From the NCBI GenBank assembly GCA_030027265.1, contig JASENG010000005.1, positions 124,001-188,000 on the forward strand: DNA of 64,000 nt, given 5' to 3'. Positions 17,094 to 25,736 of this stretch are shown piece by piece (positions within the stretch are counted from its first letter, which is position 1; the number at the start of each line of letters is the position of its first letter). Source of the stretch: Lysinibacillus fusiformis. Its GTDB lineage: Bacteria > Bacillota > Bacilli > Bacillales_A > Planococcaceae. The translations under genes and the position numbers were made by a program. The notes under the pieces were generated by a model that had not been told where the DNA came from, ran no database searches, and saw only the letters and a list, made by a program, of their open reading frames with translations.

Positions 17094-18131
17094 CTATTTT
17101 TTTAGCGCTTCGATACCTTCGATTAATTCAGGAGTTATTGTTTCACTGAATTCATCGTAAACAGGTTGTAATGCTTCTTTTAAAGCATCACGTTCTTCTT
17201 GCGACATTTCATATACTTCAACAACGCCAGAAGCCTTTACATTTTCTAAAGATTTAGCATTTTCATCAGCTGCTAATTCTTGCGCATACGTAGTTGCTTC
17301 ATCAAGCGCTTCTTCAACTGAAGTTAATAAATCAGCAGGAATTGAATCCCAGAATGATTTGTTAACGAAAATTGCATAGTCAAGACGACCGTGTGCAGAT
17401 GTTGATAAATATTTTTGTACTTCATAGAATTTCATTGTGTCAAAGTTGTTATATGGGTTTTCCGCTCCATCAACAGTACCTTGTTGAAGGGCAGCATACG
17501 TTTCACCGAATGCAATTGTTGCTGATCCGGCATCTAAAGTTTTAAACTGTGCTTCTAAAACTTGCCCTGCTTGAGCACGGAATTTTAATCCCTTGAAATC
17601 ATCAACTGTTACTAATGGATGCTTGTTGTTTGAGAAATGCTTGAAACCATTTGGCCAGAATGCTAGACCTTTAATATCATTTGCTGCTAACTGATCAGAG
17701 TTCATTAAATCTGTTGCAACTTCCGAGTTAAAGAAAGTTTGAACATGCTCCTCGTTTTCAAATAAGAATGGCATGTCAACATATTGCCAACGTGGATCGA
17801 TTTTAACCATTTTTGTAACTGAAGGAGCGATCATATGTACGTTCCCTGAAACTAATGCATCAAGCTCATCATTATCTCCGTATAATTGAGAAGATGGGTA
17901 AACCTCAACTTTCACTTTACCTTCCGTTTTTTCCTTTACTAACTCAGCAAATTTATCTGCTGCTTTACCTTTTACACTATCGATTGCTGTAACATGCGAA
18001 AATTTGATAATTAATGGTTTATCTGCAGTGTACTCATCCGCTGATTCCGATTCACTGCCTTTGTCTCCACCACAAGCTGCTAGTACTAATGCAAACGCAC
18101 TAATAATAGTTAGCAAAAGCCACTTTTTCAT
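17094..18131 (-). CDS. dctP: TRAP transporter substrate-binding protein DctP
   Basis: Solute receptor of the TRAP importer, about 345 residues. A signal peptide with lipobox LAAC at about 20 and a Gly/Asp/Ser linker mark it as a lipoprotein. DctP-family features are visible: KFSHVTAIDSVKGKAADKFAELV near the mature N terminus, and the conserved carboxylate-binding Arg in FKGLKFRAQ, followed by FGETYAALQQGTVDGAENP. The ATG at 18131 is preceded by AGGGGGA; an upstream in-frame ATG at 18194 lacks a site and a signal. Probable ligand is a C4-dicarboxylate, from the DctS/DctR neighbours. Confidence 0.92.
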   Translation of the reverse strand: MKKWLLLTIISAFALVLAACGGDKGSESESADEYTADKPLIIKFSHVTAIDSVKGKAADKFAELVKEKTEGKVKVEVYPSSQLYGDNDELDALVSGNVHMIAPSVTKMVKIDPRWQYVDMPFLFENEEHVQTFFNSEVATDLMNSDQLAANDIKGLAFWPNGFKHFSNNKHPLVTVDDFKGLKFRAQAGQVLEAQFKTLDAGSATIAFGETYAALQQGTVDGAENPYNNFDTMKFYEVQKYLSTSAHGRLDYAIFVNKSFWDSIPADLLTSVEEALDEATTYAQELAADENAKSLENVKASGVVEVYEMSQEERDALKEALQPVYDEFSETITPELIEGIEALKK

Positions 18132-18205
18132 TTTTATCCCCCTAAAATTTATTGATTTATTGTTAAAAGAGCTGAAGCAACTCTTTATAACCAAGTTTAA
18201 TAGAA

Positions 18206-19246
18206 TTATTCTGGATCAAATTTTGGAAGCGCTTCGATAAATTGATTATTATAATGTTCTCTGTAATAATCATAAACGGGTTCTAGTTTTACCTCCCATT
18301 CCTCTTTATCCTGTTCTGATAAGTAATGCAGCTGCAGACATTCACATTGTTCAATATCTGACAACTTCTCTTTGTTTATTTCCTTTGTTAGCTGCCATTC
18401 CCATTGCTCGACATCTTTTAATGTTTCTGTTAGCAACTGTTGGACATCTTCAGGCAAACTGTACCAGAACTCCAGATTGAATAGCAGGAAATATCCAAGA
18501 TACCCATGATTACTGATTGTTAAGTAGTCTTGCAAGGAATATAAATTTTTACTAGTAATGTTCGATAACGTATTTTCCTGCCCATCGACATTTCCTTTTT
18601 GCAGCTGGTTAAATACAGTATTAAACTCAATTCTTTTAGCATCAGCATCTAATACCGAAAATTGCTTAGCTAAAATATCACTAGGCATAATTCTCATTTT
18701 CAACCCACTAAGATCTGAATAGTGATGAATCGGGTGTTTGCTATTGCTGATTTGTTTAAAACCGCTATCCCATAACCCAACAACGAACAAGTTATGATCC
18801 TTTAACTTATCTGTTAGTTTCATCCCAATATCACTTTTCACATAGTCATGTACTTCATCTAACGTATAAAATGCATATGGCAAATCGAATACAGACACTT
18901 CAGGAACGGTATCTGTCAGTTTTGAAATGGCTGGCGCAATCATTTGGATATCCCCTCGAGTAAGCGCATTCATTTCTTCGCCATCTTTATAGAGAGTACC
19001 GTTTGAAAATACTTGTACCTCTACATAACCATTGCTTCGTTCTTTGACAAGCTCCGCAAATTTCCGAGCTGCCATTCCTTTTGGCGTATCTTCACCAACC
19101 ACATGGGAAAAGCGAATCACAATTCTTTCTTCACTGCTTAATTGTTCGTAGTCTACAGGAAATTCCTGAGTATTACAGGAGGTTAGAATGACTATAGGAA
19201 TTATGGAAACGAATAAAAATGCAAGAATTCCATAAATACGTTTCAT
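18206..19246 (-). CDS. dctB: DctB-like TRAP-family binding lipoprotein, probable sensor partner of DctS
   Basis: A second DctP-family protein, about 346 residues, with signal peptide and lipobox LTSC. It keeps the same core motifs as the transport receptor (RFSHVVGEDTPKGMAARKFAELV, SGLKMRIMP with the ligand Arg, FNTVFNQLQKGNVDGQEN) but is clearly diverged. In B. subtilis DctB, a TRAP-type binding protein encoded beside dctS and dctR, is needed for DctS to sense dicarboxylates. The position here, directly after dctR and its terminator, supports the same co-sensor role. ATG at 19246 follows GGGAGAGG. It could instead be a second transport receptor for the same permease. Confidence 0.8.
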   Translation of the reverse strand: MKRIYGILAFLFVSIIPIVILTSCNTQEFPVDYEQLSSEERIVIRFSHVVGEDTPKGMAARKFAELVKERSNGYVEVQVFSNGTLYKDGEEMNALTRGDIQMIAPAISKLTDTVPEVSVFDLPYAFYTLDEVHDYVKSDIGMKLTDKLKDHNLFVVGLWDSGFKQISNSKHPIHHYSDLSGLKMRIMPSDILAKQFSVLDADAKRIEFNTVFNQLQKGNVDGQENTLSNITSKNLYSLQDYLTISNHGYLGYFLLFNLEFWYSLPEDVQQLLTETLKDVEQWEWQLTKEINKEKLSDIEQCECLQLHYLSEQDKEEWEVKLEPVYDYYREHYNNQFIEALPKFDPE

Positions 19247-19394
19247 CAAAAATCCTCTCCCGACAACAGTTATTGCGTATATGTACATCTTAATAGAATT
19301 TCCAATATTCACAATATTATGGTGTTATTGGACATTTTGGTTTTTGTGGTATATAACAATCCATTCTTTGTTCACTCTGTTATAAAACAAATAA

Positions 19395-19425
19395 AAAGCT
19401 TATAAACATAGCGTTTATAAGCTTT
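19395..19425 (-). terminator. Terminator of dctS-dctR
   Basis: A perfect 13-bp stem (19395-19407 with 19413-19425, arm AAAGCTTATAAAC) is followed on the minus strand by TTTTTATTTG. It lies 62 bases after dctR and separates the two-component genes from dctB. Confidence 0.85.
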
Positions 19426-19487
19426 CCAAAAAAGAAATTATTAGATTATTAATACAGTATTTAACAATGCTGAGAAAATCGTTTTCT

Positions 19488-20159
19488 TTATTTGATTGAA
19501 TAATATTTTGTTGGCCGACCCACTGTACCATACTTTAAGTCAATTTGAACTCTTCCCTTATTCGCTAAAAAATCTAAATATTTTCTCACAGTAACACGTG
19601 CCATGCCGACATTTTGCGCCAATTGCTCCGAAGTGATTGTTCCATCAATATCATTTAATGCATCCAATATTTGTTTCATTGTAATATCATTTAATCCTTT
19701 AGGTAAGGTTAATTCAGCTTCTTGCTGATATCCGAACCATTCGTCGATCTCTTCTTGACCAATAGATGCAGAGCTTGAGATTTTTTTAGTCGTTTGAGAA
19801 TAGGTTTGTAATGCTTTTTCGAATCTTTCAAACCGAAAAGGTTTTACTAAATAGTCAACCGCCCCCATGCGGATGACTTCTTGAACGGTTTTTGTGTCCC
19901 TGGCAGCTGTTATCATGATCACATCACAAGGAATGCGCTCATTTCGCAATTTTTGAAAAACATCAATACCAGAAATATCAGGCAAATACATATCCAGCAA
20001 AACCAAATTAGGTTTTAATTTGACGATTTGTTTAAATGCCTCTTCCCCATTTTGTGATTCTCCAATGAGCTTGAACTCTGCCAACTTATTTAAAAAGTTT
20101 TTATTAACATCCAAAACCATTGGATCATCTTCTACGATAAATACTGAAATTTTTGTCAC
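19488..20159 (-). CDS. dctR: DctR-type response regulator
   Basis: Cytoplasmic partner of DctS, 223 residues. The receiver domain has the acidic pair E10-D11-D12, phospho-acceptor Asp56 (LLDMYLPDISG) and Lys106 (LVKPF). The C-terminal part has a helix-turn-helix (LAQNVGMARVTVRKYLDFLANKGRV) as in the CitB/DctR group. GTG at 20159 overlaps the last four bases of dctS and is preceded by GGGGGGA, so the pair is translationally coupled. Likely activates the TRAP transporter genes in response to dicarboxylates, by analogy with B. subtilis DctR. Confidence 0.9.
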   Translation of the reverse strand: MTKISVFIVEDDPMVLDVNKNFLNKLAEFKLIGESQNGEEAFKQIVKLKPNLVLLDMYLPDISGIDVFQKLRNERIPCDVIMITAARDTKTVQEVIRMGAVDYLVKPFRFERFEKALQTYSQTTKKISSSASIGQEEIDEWFGYQQEAELTLPKGLNDITMKQILDALNDIDGTITSEQLAQNVGMARVTVRKYLDFLANKGRVQIDLKYGTVGRPTKYYSIK

Positions 20160-21727
20160 GAATTGATCCCCCCTGCCATAATCGTAATCGTAGTCCCAAT
20201 ACCTACTTCAGAAGTTACTTGAATAATCCCCTTGTTTGATTCTACTATTTTCTTAATCAATGCCATACCAATTCCATGGCCTTCTTTTTGTTGCTTCGTT
20301 GTATATCCATGATCAAATATTTTGTCTGGAGAACCGGTAATTCCCACTCCACTATCTTGTATTTCTAAAAATAAAAATTGTTTATCTCCTTGAATCAAAA
20401 TATTTACATCCCGAATTTCTTTAGTTAAACAGGCTTCCATAGCATTATCGATTAAGTTCCCGATGATTGTGACCATATCCCCGCCTGAAAAGCCTGTCAT
20501 AGAATCTAATAGATAAGATTCCTCATCCAATACTAAATCTACACCCAGTTCTTTGGCGCGGGAATGCTTTCCTAAAAGTAATCCTTGTATCGAATAATCA
20601 TGGATTTTATCTCTCAATTTTTGAACGATTGCTTCTTCGTCTGTTATTTCATCGATAATTAAACTTAGTGCATCTTCGTTTCGATTCAGTTGAATTAAAC
20701 CAGCAATACTATGTAATCGATTTAATGATTCATGATGTTGGGCACGCAGTGTATCTACTAAATCCTTTACGCCCGTTAACTGCTCAGCTAATGTATGTGC
20801 TTCTTGACGGTCTGTGATCATTATAAGAGAGCCTGCGTTTTTATAATTTATACGAATTGGGAAAGTACGGACTAAATACATTTGTTCAAACATTAATAGA
20901 GGTCGGTAGGTATGAAATTGTTCCCCTTTTTCTTCCGCAAGCCATGTATTTTTAAACACATTTTCGATTGTGCCTTTATTGCCAAAAAAGTGAGTATATT
21001 GTCTTGCCAAGCGGTTTATAAACGTAATATGACCATTTTCATCTGTAGCCAGTATGCCGACATCCATCGCCTGCATGATTGCAGATCGTTCTTGGACCAT
21101 CCGGGCAATTTGATAGGGTTCCAAATTAAATGTTTGCTTTTTAATATGCCTAGCAATAAGCATGGAGCCAAAAATTCCTATCAAGATACCCCAAAATAGC
21201 GAAAACAAAATATCTGATTTATATTGTTCAATCAACATATACCAAGGCGATGATAAAATCCCTACATTTACAACTCCGACTTGCTTTGTGGCATCACTAT
21301 TCATAATAGGAACAAACGCTCGAATCGAAAATCCTTGTACGCCTAGCGCCTTTGAAATGTACTCATGCTGTGATGAAGCAGGTGTCTCATCTATATCTTC
21401 TACGATAGTGCCTATTTTACTTTCGGACGGGTGAGAATAGCGCACCCCGTCCATATCAAAAATCACAATATAGTCTACATCCGTTGCTAATCGTATACGC
21501 TCTGCGATTGGCTGGATAACTTCATTTCCTTTTTGTGTCCCAACCGTTTCTTGAACATCTGTCATTTGGGCAACAGTTCTTGCGATGGCGATGGCTCTTG
21601 CACCAAACTCCTTTTCAAATGCACCCGATATGTTATGAATCATCATTGCTTCACTTGTAACAATGGAGAAAAATACGATAACAAACGAAAAAATAAACAT
21701 TTTAAATTGTAATGATAGTTTTTCCAT
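20156..21727 (-). CDS. dctS: DctS-type sensor histidine kinase
   Basis: Membrane sensor of the CitA/DcuS/DctS family. Two transmembrane helices flank an extracytoplasmic PAS/sCache-like domain with RLATDVDYIVIFDMDGVRYSHP. A cytoplasmic PAS follows, then the dimerisation/phosphorylation segment RAQHHESLNRLHSIAGLIQL (phospho-His in HHES, with the conserved Asn four residues on) and a HATPase domain with NLIDNAMEA and DSGVGI. ATG at 21727 (MEKLS) gives the usual short N terminus before the first helix; ATG at 21772 is also open, and neither has a strong ribosome site. Coupled to dctR. Confidence 0.88.
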   Translation of the reverse strand: MEKLSLQFKMFIFSFVIVFFSIVTSEAMMIHNISGAFEKEFGARAIAIARTVAQMTDVQETVGTQKGNEVIQPIAERIRLATDVDYIVIFDMDGVRYSHPSESKIGTIVEDIDETPASSQHEYISKALGVQGFSIRAFVPIMNSDATKQVGVVNVGILSSPWYMLIEQYKSDILFSLFWGILIGIFGSMLIARHIKKQTFNLEPYQIARMVQERSAIMQAMDVGILATDENGHITFINRLARQYTHFFGNKGTIENVFKNTWLAEEKGEQFHTYRPLLMFEQMYLVRTFPIRINYKNAGSLIMITDRQEAHTLAEQLTGVKDLVDTLRAQHHESLNRLHSIAGLIQLNRNEDALSLIIDEITDEEAIVQKLRDKIHDYSIQGLLLGKHSRAKELGVDLVLDEESYLLDSMTGFSGGDMVTIIGNLIDNAMEACLTKEIRDVNILIQGDKQFLFLEIQDSGVGITGSPDKIFDHGYTTKQQKEGHGIGMALIKKIVESNKGIIQVTSEVGIGTTITIMAGGINS

Positions 21728-21772
21728 ATTAGTTTGCTGTAAAAAATAATTACAACCTATGATCCACCCCAT

Positions 21773-22083
21773 TTATTTAGAAAAAAATGTTTCTTTTATA
21801 AAATTTATGAAATTTTGTCTATATTTTAACATACTATTTTTAGACTAGTATATATTATTGGAGCATATTGAAAAATGAGGATAGAAAATTATTATTTACC
21901 AATAATTTAAGTTTAAATTAACCGGATGAATGGAATCCCCCTGCTATGTCAATATATCCTATGATAATAATTGTCAAAATCGCTCACCTTGAACTTTGAT
22001 AGGATGGTGCATTATCTCCATATAAACTAGTCAACAAAAATTACGGAAAAATAAAAGGATGCTTCTCCAATAGAAACATCCTT
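21773..22083. other. Intergenic region between dctS and the diguanylate cyclase gene
   Basis: About 310 bases, strongly A+T-rich. It contains the cyclase terminator at its far end and presumably the dctS promoter. I see no open frame with a ribosome site and no clear -35/-10 pair. Confidence 0.5.
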
Positions 22084-22084
22084 C
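22054..22084 (-). terminator. Terminator of the diguanylate cyclase gene
   Basis: Complementary arms AAGGATG/CATCCTT with an inner TCT/AGA pairing lie at 22055-22083, and the minus strand continues TTTTATTTTT. The hairpin reaches the stop codon of the upstream gene. Confidence 0.65.
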
Positions 22085-23274
22085 TATACATGCATCTTAT
22101 TTTTATATTCGAAGCTATTTCTGCCGTTTTGTTTTACAAAATAGAGGGCTGCATCGGCTTCACTGATGCATTCATTAATTTCATTGATGTCTTCTATCAA
22201 TTTCGTGCAAGCCCCAATACTTACCGTTACGACTGTGTCAATTGTTGAGGACTCATGCTGGATATGCAGCTCGTAAACACTTTGTTGAATTTGATAGCAG
22301 ATCTTTTGTACGACATCTTCTGGCTCGTTCGATACTATCAAAACGAATTCCTCTCCACCAAAACGAGCGGCAAAACAACTATATTCTACAGAAACATCAT
22401 GCAACAAACTACCTATCGTTCTCAGTACGTTATCCCCTTTAGAATGACCATATGTATCGTTATATAACTTAAAACAATCCACATCTACCATAATCACTGA
22501 TATTGTATGAGTTGATTTTATAAGCCTTTTTTGAAGCTCAATTATATAATTATTATAGGCTCTTCGATTATAAAGATTAGTTAACGGATCAAGGTTTGCT
22601 TCTTGTTGAAGCTGTCGATTTGCTTCATTTAAAAGCTCCGTCAATCTTTTTAATTGATATACTTCCTGCCCCATTTCCAAATGAAATTTTTGAGCCCTTA
22701 TATAAGCATGATAAATTGACCGAGAGACAAGTCCAGCGATAGAAATTAAGGCGAGTAAATAGATTCCTTGCAAATAATATAAATACTGATTCCCATCCTG
22801 ATTCATTAATCCTATAAATAAAATCACGGCAGAAATACAGAGTGATGGGACAATTTCTTTTGATTTTGAAATCAAAAATGGACAATAAGAAAAAATAATA
22901 AGTGAATATAACAAGATAGGGTTATAGAAATAGTGATTCATAATCGGAAGAAGGGCTGCAAGATTCAAGAAAAATGCAGGATAGAAATAGATCAAAACTT
23001 TTAAACGCTTATAATTTTTTTCAGTAACCGCGAATTTTTTTATATCTAATAAATACAAGTATATAGAAATTACTACTAGAGAAAGTGAGTACGGATACAA
23101 GGGACTAGCAAACTGTAAAACTGAAACTATTTCCAATGTATATATAGTGATAAATGTTGAAAGCAACACTATCAAATTAATTTTATTCATCATACTTATT
23201 ATTTTGAGATTATGTTTTAATCTTTCAATTTCTAAGTGAAGGGCTGATGGCTCTTCTTTATGTTCACTATTCAT
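22084..23274 (-). CDS. Membrane diguanylate cyclase (GGDEF domain)
   Basis: Predicted to make cyclic di-GMP. About 396 residues: roughly six transmembrane helices over the first 190 residues, a short coiled segment (GQEVYQLKRLTELLNEANRQL) and a C-terminal GGDEF domain. The active-site motif is the functional variant GGEEF, in ARFGGEEFVLIV, preceded by VDVDCFKLYNDTYGHSKGD with the metal-binding Asp. The inhibitory RxxD site normally five residues before GGDEF is absent (EYSC instead), so product inhibition through that site is not expected. ATG at 23274 has AAAGGAGG nine bases ahead. Monocistronic between two terminators. Confidence 0.88.
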   Translation of the reverse strand: MNSEHKEEPSALHLEIERLKHNLKIISMMNKINLIVLLSTFITIYTLEIVSVLQFASPLYPYSLSLVVISIYLYLLDIKKFAVTEKNYKRLKVLIYFYPAFFLNLAALLPIMNHYFYNPILLYSLIIFSYCPFLISKSKEIVPSLCISAVILFIGLMNQDGNQYLYYLQGIYLLALISIAGLVSRSIYHAYIRAQKFHLEMGQEVYQLKRLTELLNEANRQLQQEANLDPLTNLYNRRAYNNYIIELQKRLIKSTHTISVIMVDVDCFKLYNDTYGHSKGDNVLRTIGSLLHDVSVEYSCFAARFGGEEFVLIVSNEPEDVVQKICYQIQQSVYELHIQHESSTIDTVVTVSIGACTKLIEDINEINECISEADAALYFVKQNGRNSFEYKNKMHV

Positions 23275-23430
23275 ACTCACTGCCCTCCTTTTAATGGTGA
23301 ATTTGCTTATATACTATTACTAGTGATTATATGAATCCTAATTAGTAAAAAGACCATGAATTTAGTTCGATAAACGTGCCAATAGTCTTTTAAAAGAAAA
23401 ATAATATCCTTATAAACTACTAGACTACAA

Positions 23431-23476
23431 AAAAGGCAGTTGACTGTTCATGTTAAATTGAACTCAACTGCCTTTT
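23431..23476 (-). terminator. Terminator of the BMP-type importer operon
   Basis: Thirteen-base arms AAAAGGCAGTTGA (23431-23443) and TCAACTGCCTTTT (23464-23476) form a perfect stem, followed on the minus strand by a T-run. It lies 42 bases after the binding protein stop. Confidence 0.85.
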
Positions 23477-23517
23477 ATAAAATTACTCAATAGAATTAAT
23501 TCTATGAAATGGATAAC

Positions 23518-24666
23518 TTATTCAGGAACCGAACCGTTAACACCTTTTACTAGCCAATCCATTGTAAGGATATCCTCAACGGGCATTATTTCACCATCTT
23601 GTACGCGTAGTTCACCTTTATTATCATAAATAGGGCCAGTGAAGACATCAAATGTTCCATTCTCAAATTCTTGTTTTTTCGCATTTACCAAGTCTTGAAC
23701 TTCCTGAGGTACATTTTTGCCAAATGGCGCGATATTCGCCATTCCTTCTTGGAACCCTCCTAAATAAGCACCAGATTCCCATGTTCCATCCATCCAATTT
23801 TGGACCATCTCAACATAGTAATCACCCCAATTGATCGTTGGATTCGTCACATATGTTTCTGGAGCATATTCACCCATATCTGCGTCATTCCCCATGCCCC
23901 AAACGCCACGCTCAGCTGCCGCTTGGATACCGGCAGGTGAATCTTGATAGTTTGCCAGAACGTCAACACCTTGATCCAGCAAGCTAACCGCCGCTTGTCT
24001 TTCTACAGTAGGGTCGAACCATGTATTACTCCAAACGACGCTTACTTCTGCGTCAGGATTCACACTTTGAGCAGCCAGAGTAAATGCATTGATTGTATAG
24101 ATAACTTCAGGTGTCGGGAATGCCCCTACATAACCAATTTTTCCATTCTCGGTTAATGAACCCGCAGCTAAACCAGATAAATATCCTGGTTCATACCCTT
24201 TTGTTTGGTATGTACCGACATTCTCAGCCGTTTTATAGCCTGTTGCATGCATGAAAACAACATCAGAATATTTTTTAGCAACATTGATAGTAGGATCCAT
24301 ATAGCCATAGCTAGTTGTAAAAACAATATCATGATTTTGTGCAAGTTCTTCAATTACTCGTTCTGCATCTGGTCCTTCAGGAACATTCTCAACGGTAGTG
24401 GACGTAATTCCAAATGTCTCATCAACAATTTTCCTACCCTCATCATGAGTCATCGTCCAACCACCATCAGCTGGTACGCCAATGTATACGAAGGCCACTC
24501 GAGGCACTTTTTCTTCCGTATCTGTTTCAGATTCTTCAGCAGTTTCAGTTGGCGCACTTGTTTCAACAGTGTCTTCCTCTTCTGTTGCTTCATTTGATGC
24601 TTGAGAACAAGCTCCCAGCATTAAAATCATTACCAAGAACATTGAAGTGATTAATAATTTCTTCAT
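23518..24666 (-). CDS. BMP family ABC transporter substrate-binding lipoprotein (purine type)
   Basis: Receptor of the importer encoded upstream, 382 residues. It has a signal peptide with lipobox LGAC at about 20, then an unusually long acidic Thr/Glu linker before the mature domain starting RVAFVYIGVPADGGWTMTHDEG. The BMP/Med (PnrA-like) fold is recognised by IVFTTSYGYMDP, YEPGYLSGLAAGSLT and GKIGYVGAFPTPEV. Family members bind nucleosides (PnrA, NupN) or, in versions linked to Mo-hydroxylases, probably nucleobases. Adjacent xanthine dehydrogenase genes favour a purine base such as xanthine, hypoxanthine or adenine. ATG follows AAGGAGGAAAAA. Confidence 0.88.
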   Translation of the reverse strand: MKKLLITSMFLVMILMLGACSQASNEATEEEDTVETSAPTETAEESETDTEEKVPRVAFVYIGVPADGGWTMTHDEGRKIVDETFGITSTTVENVPEGPDAERVIEELAQNHDIVFTTSYGYMDPTINVAKKYSDVVFMHATGYKTAENVGTYQTKGYEPGYLSGLAAGSLTENGKIGYVGAFPTPEVIYTINAFTLAAQSVNPDAEVSVVWSNTWFDPTVERQAAVSLLDQGVDVLANYQDSPAGIQAAAERGVWGMGNDADMGEYAPETYVTNPTINWGDYYVEMVQNWMDGTWESGAYLGGFQEGMANIAPFGKNVPQEVQDLVNAKKQEFENGTFDVFTGPIYDNKGELRVQDGEIMPVEDILTMDWLVKGVNGSVPE

Positions 24667-24764
24667 ATGTTTTTCCTCCTTTTCGCATACAACTATTTCT
24701 ACCTCAAGTAAAACCCTTCCAGCTGCTCACCTCCCTTAAAAAGTCCAAAAAACCTTGTTCGACA

Positions 24765-25691
24765 CTAAAACCTTTGTTCACGGAAATAAGGATTTCCTAA
24801 AGATTTCGGTTCAATTGATGGCTTGGAACGATTTTTCCATCCAATAAACATTAAAACGACAATCGTCGAAATGTAAGGTATCATTTTCAAAAAGTATGAA
24901 GGGATATTTAAATCATAAATTTGCATGCGGAAGCCTAGAGAATCCAACCCCCCAAAGAAATACGCACCAAATAGGGCATAAATCGGATTCCATCTCGCAA
25001 ATATAATCAGGGCTATGGCAATCCATCCCCTTCCTGATGTCATCCCTTCAATCCAGTTTGGTGAGTAAGCCATTATTAAATAAAACCCTGCACTTCCCAT
25101 GAGCATCGATCCAATTACAACATGGAAGTAACGAAAGGCTATAACCGAGACCCCCATGGCATCAGATGTCGAAGGATTATCCCCAACTGCTTTTAAATGA
25201 AGTCCCCATGATGTTTTATACATATAAAAGTAAAGAATGATTGATAGCATCATACTCATCCATATGAAAATATCTAAATTTGCAAAGGCATTTAAAACGG
25301 GAATCGAATTTAAAAAGGATAGGTCAACCTTTGGGATGGATACGGGAATCGGAGCACCTGCTACCGATTTCCCTATGTAAGCACTCAAGCCCGTTCCAAA
25401 TAATGTGACTGCTAATCCGCTGACAATCTGATTTGCTCTTAAGGTGATGCAAAGAAACGCATGAATTAATCCCAATACTCCTGTCCCAAAGAGCATTATG
25501 ATGAATGTAATGATTAAGTTTTGAGTTTGAAGAAATACAATGGCCGAAATTACGGCACCTATTAACATAATTCCTTCTGTTCCTAAATTAATTACACCTG
25601 CTTTTTCATTTAAAATCCCACCTAAAACAGCGAATAACAATGAAGTACCTCCTGTAATCGCTGCAACCAAGATCAGTGTCACCATATCCAT
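24765..25691 (-). CDS. BMP-type ABC transporter permease (NupQ/YufQ-like)
   Basis: Membrane subunit of the purine importer, about 308 residues with eight or so hydrophobic segments. The family blocks GGILNEKAGVINLGTEGIMLIGA and LHLKAVGDNPSTSDAMGVSV are those of RbsC-like BPD_transp_2 permeases that pair with BMP receptors. ATG at 25691 is preferred, with AGGAG ten bases before; TTG at 25697 is the alternative. It follows the first permease by about 45 bases. Confidence 0.88.
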   Translation of the reverse strand: MDMVTLILVAAITGGTSLLFAVLGGILNEKAGVINLGTEGIMLIGAVISAIVFLQTQNLIITFIIMLFGTGVLGLIHAFLCITLRANQIVSGLAVTLFGTGLSAYIGKSVAGAPIPVSIPKVDLSFLNSIPVLNAFANLDIFIWMSMMLSIILYFYMYKTSWGLHLKAVGDNPSTSDAMGVSVIAFRYFHVVIGSMLMGSAGFYLIMAYSPNWIEGMTSGRGWIAIALIIFARWNPIYALFGAYFFGGLDSLGFRMQIYDLNIPSYFLKMIPYISTIVVLMFIGWKNRSKPSIEPKSLGNPYFREQRF

Positions 25692-25736
25692 ATACAACCA
25701 TCTCCTGTAATACTGAATTTTCAGATTTACAAATCG

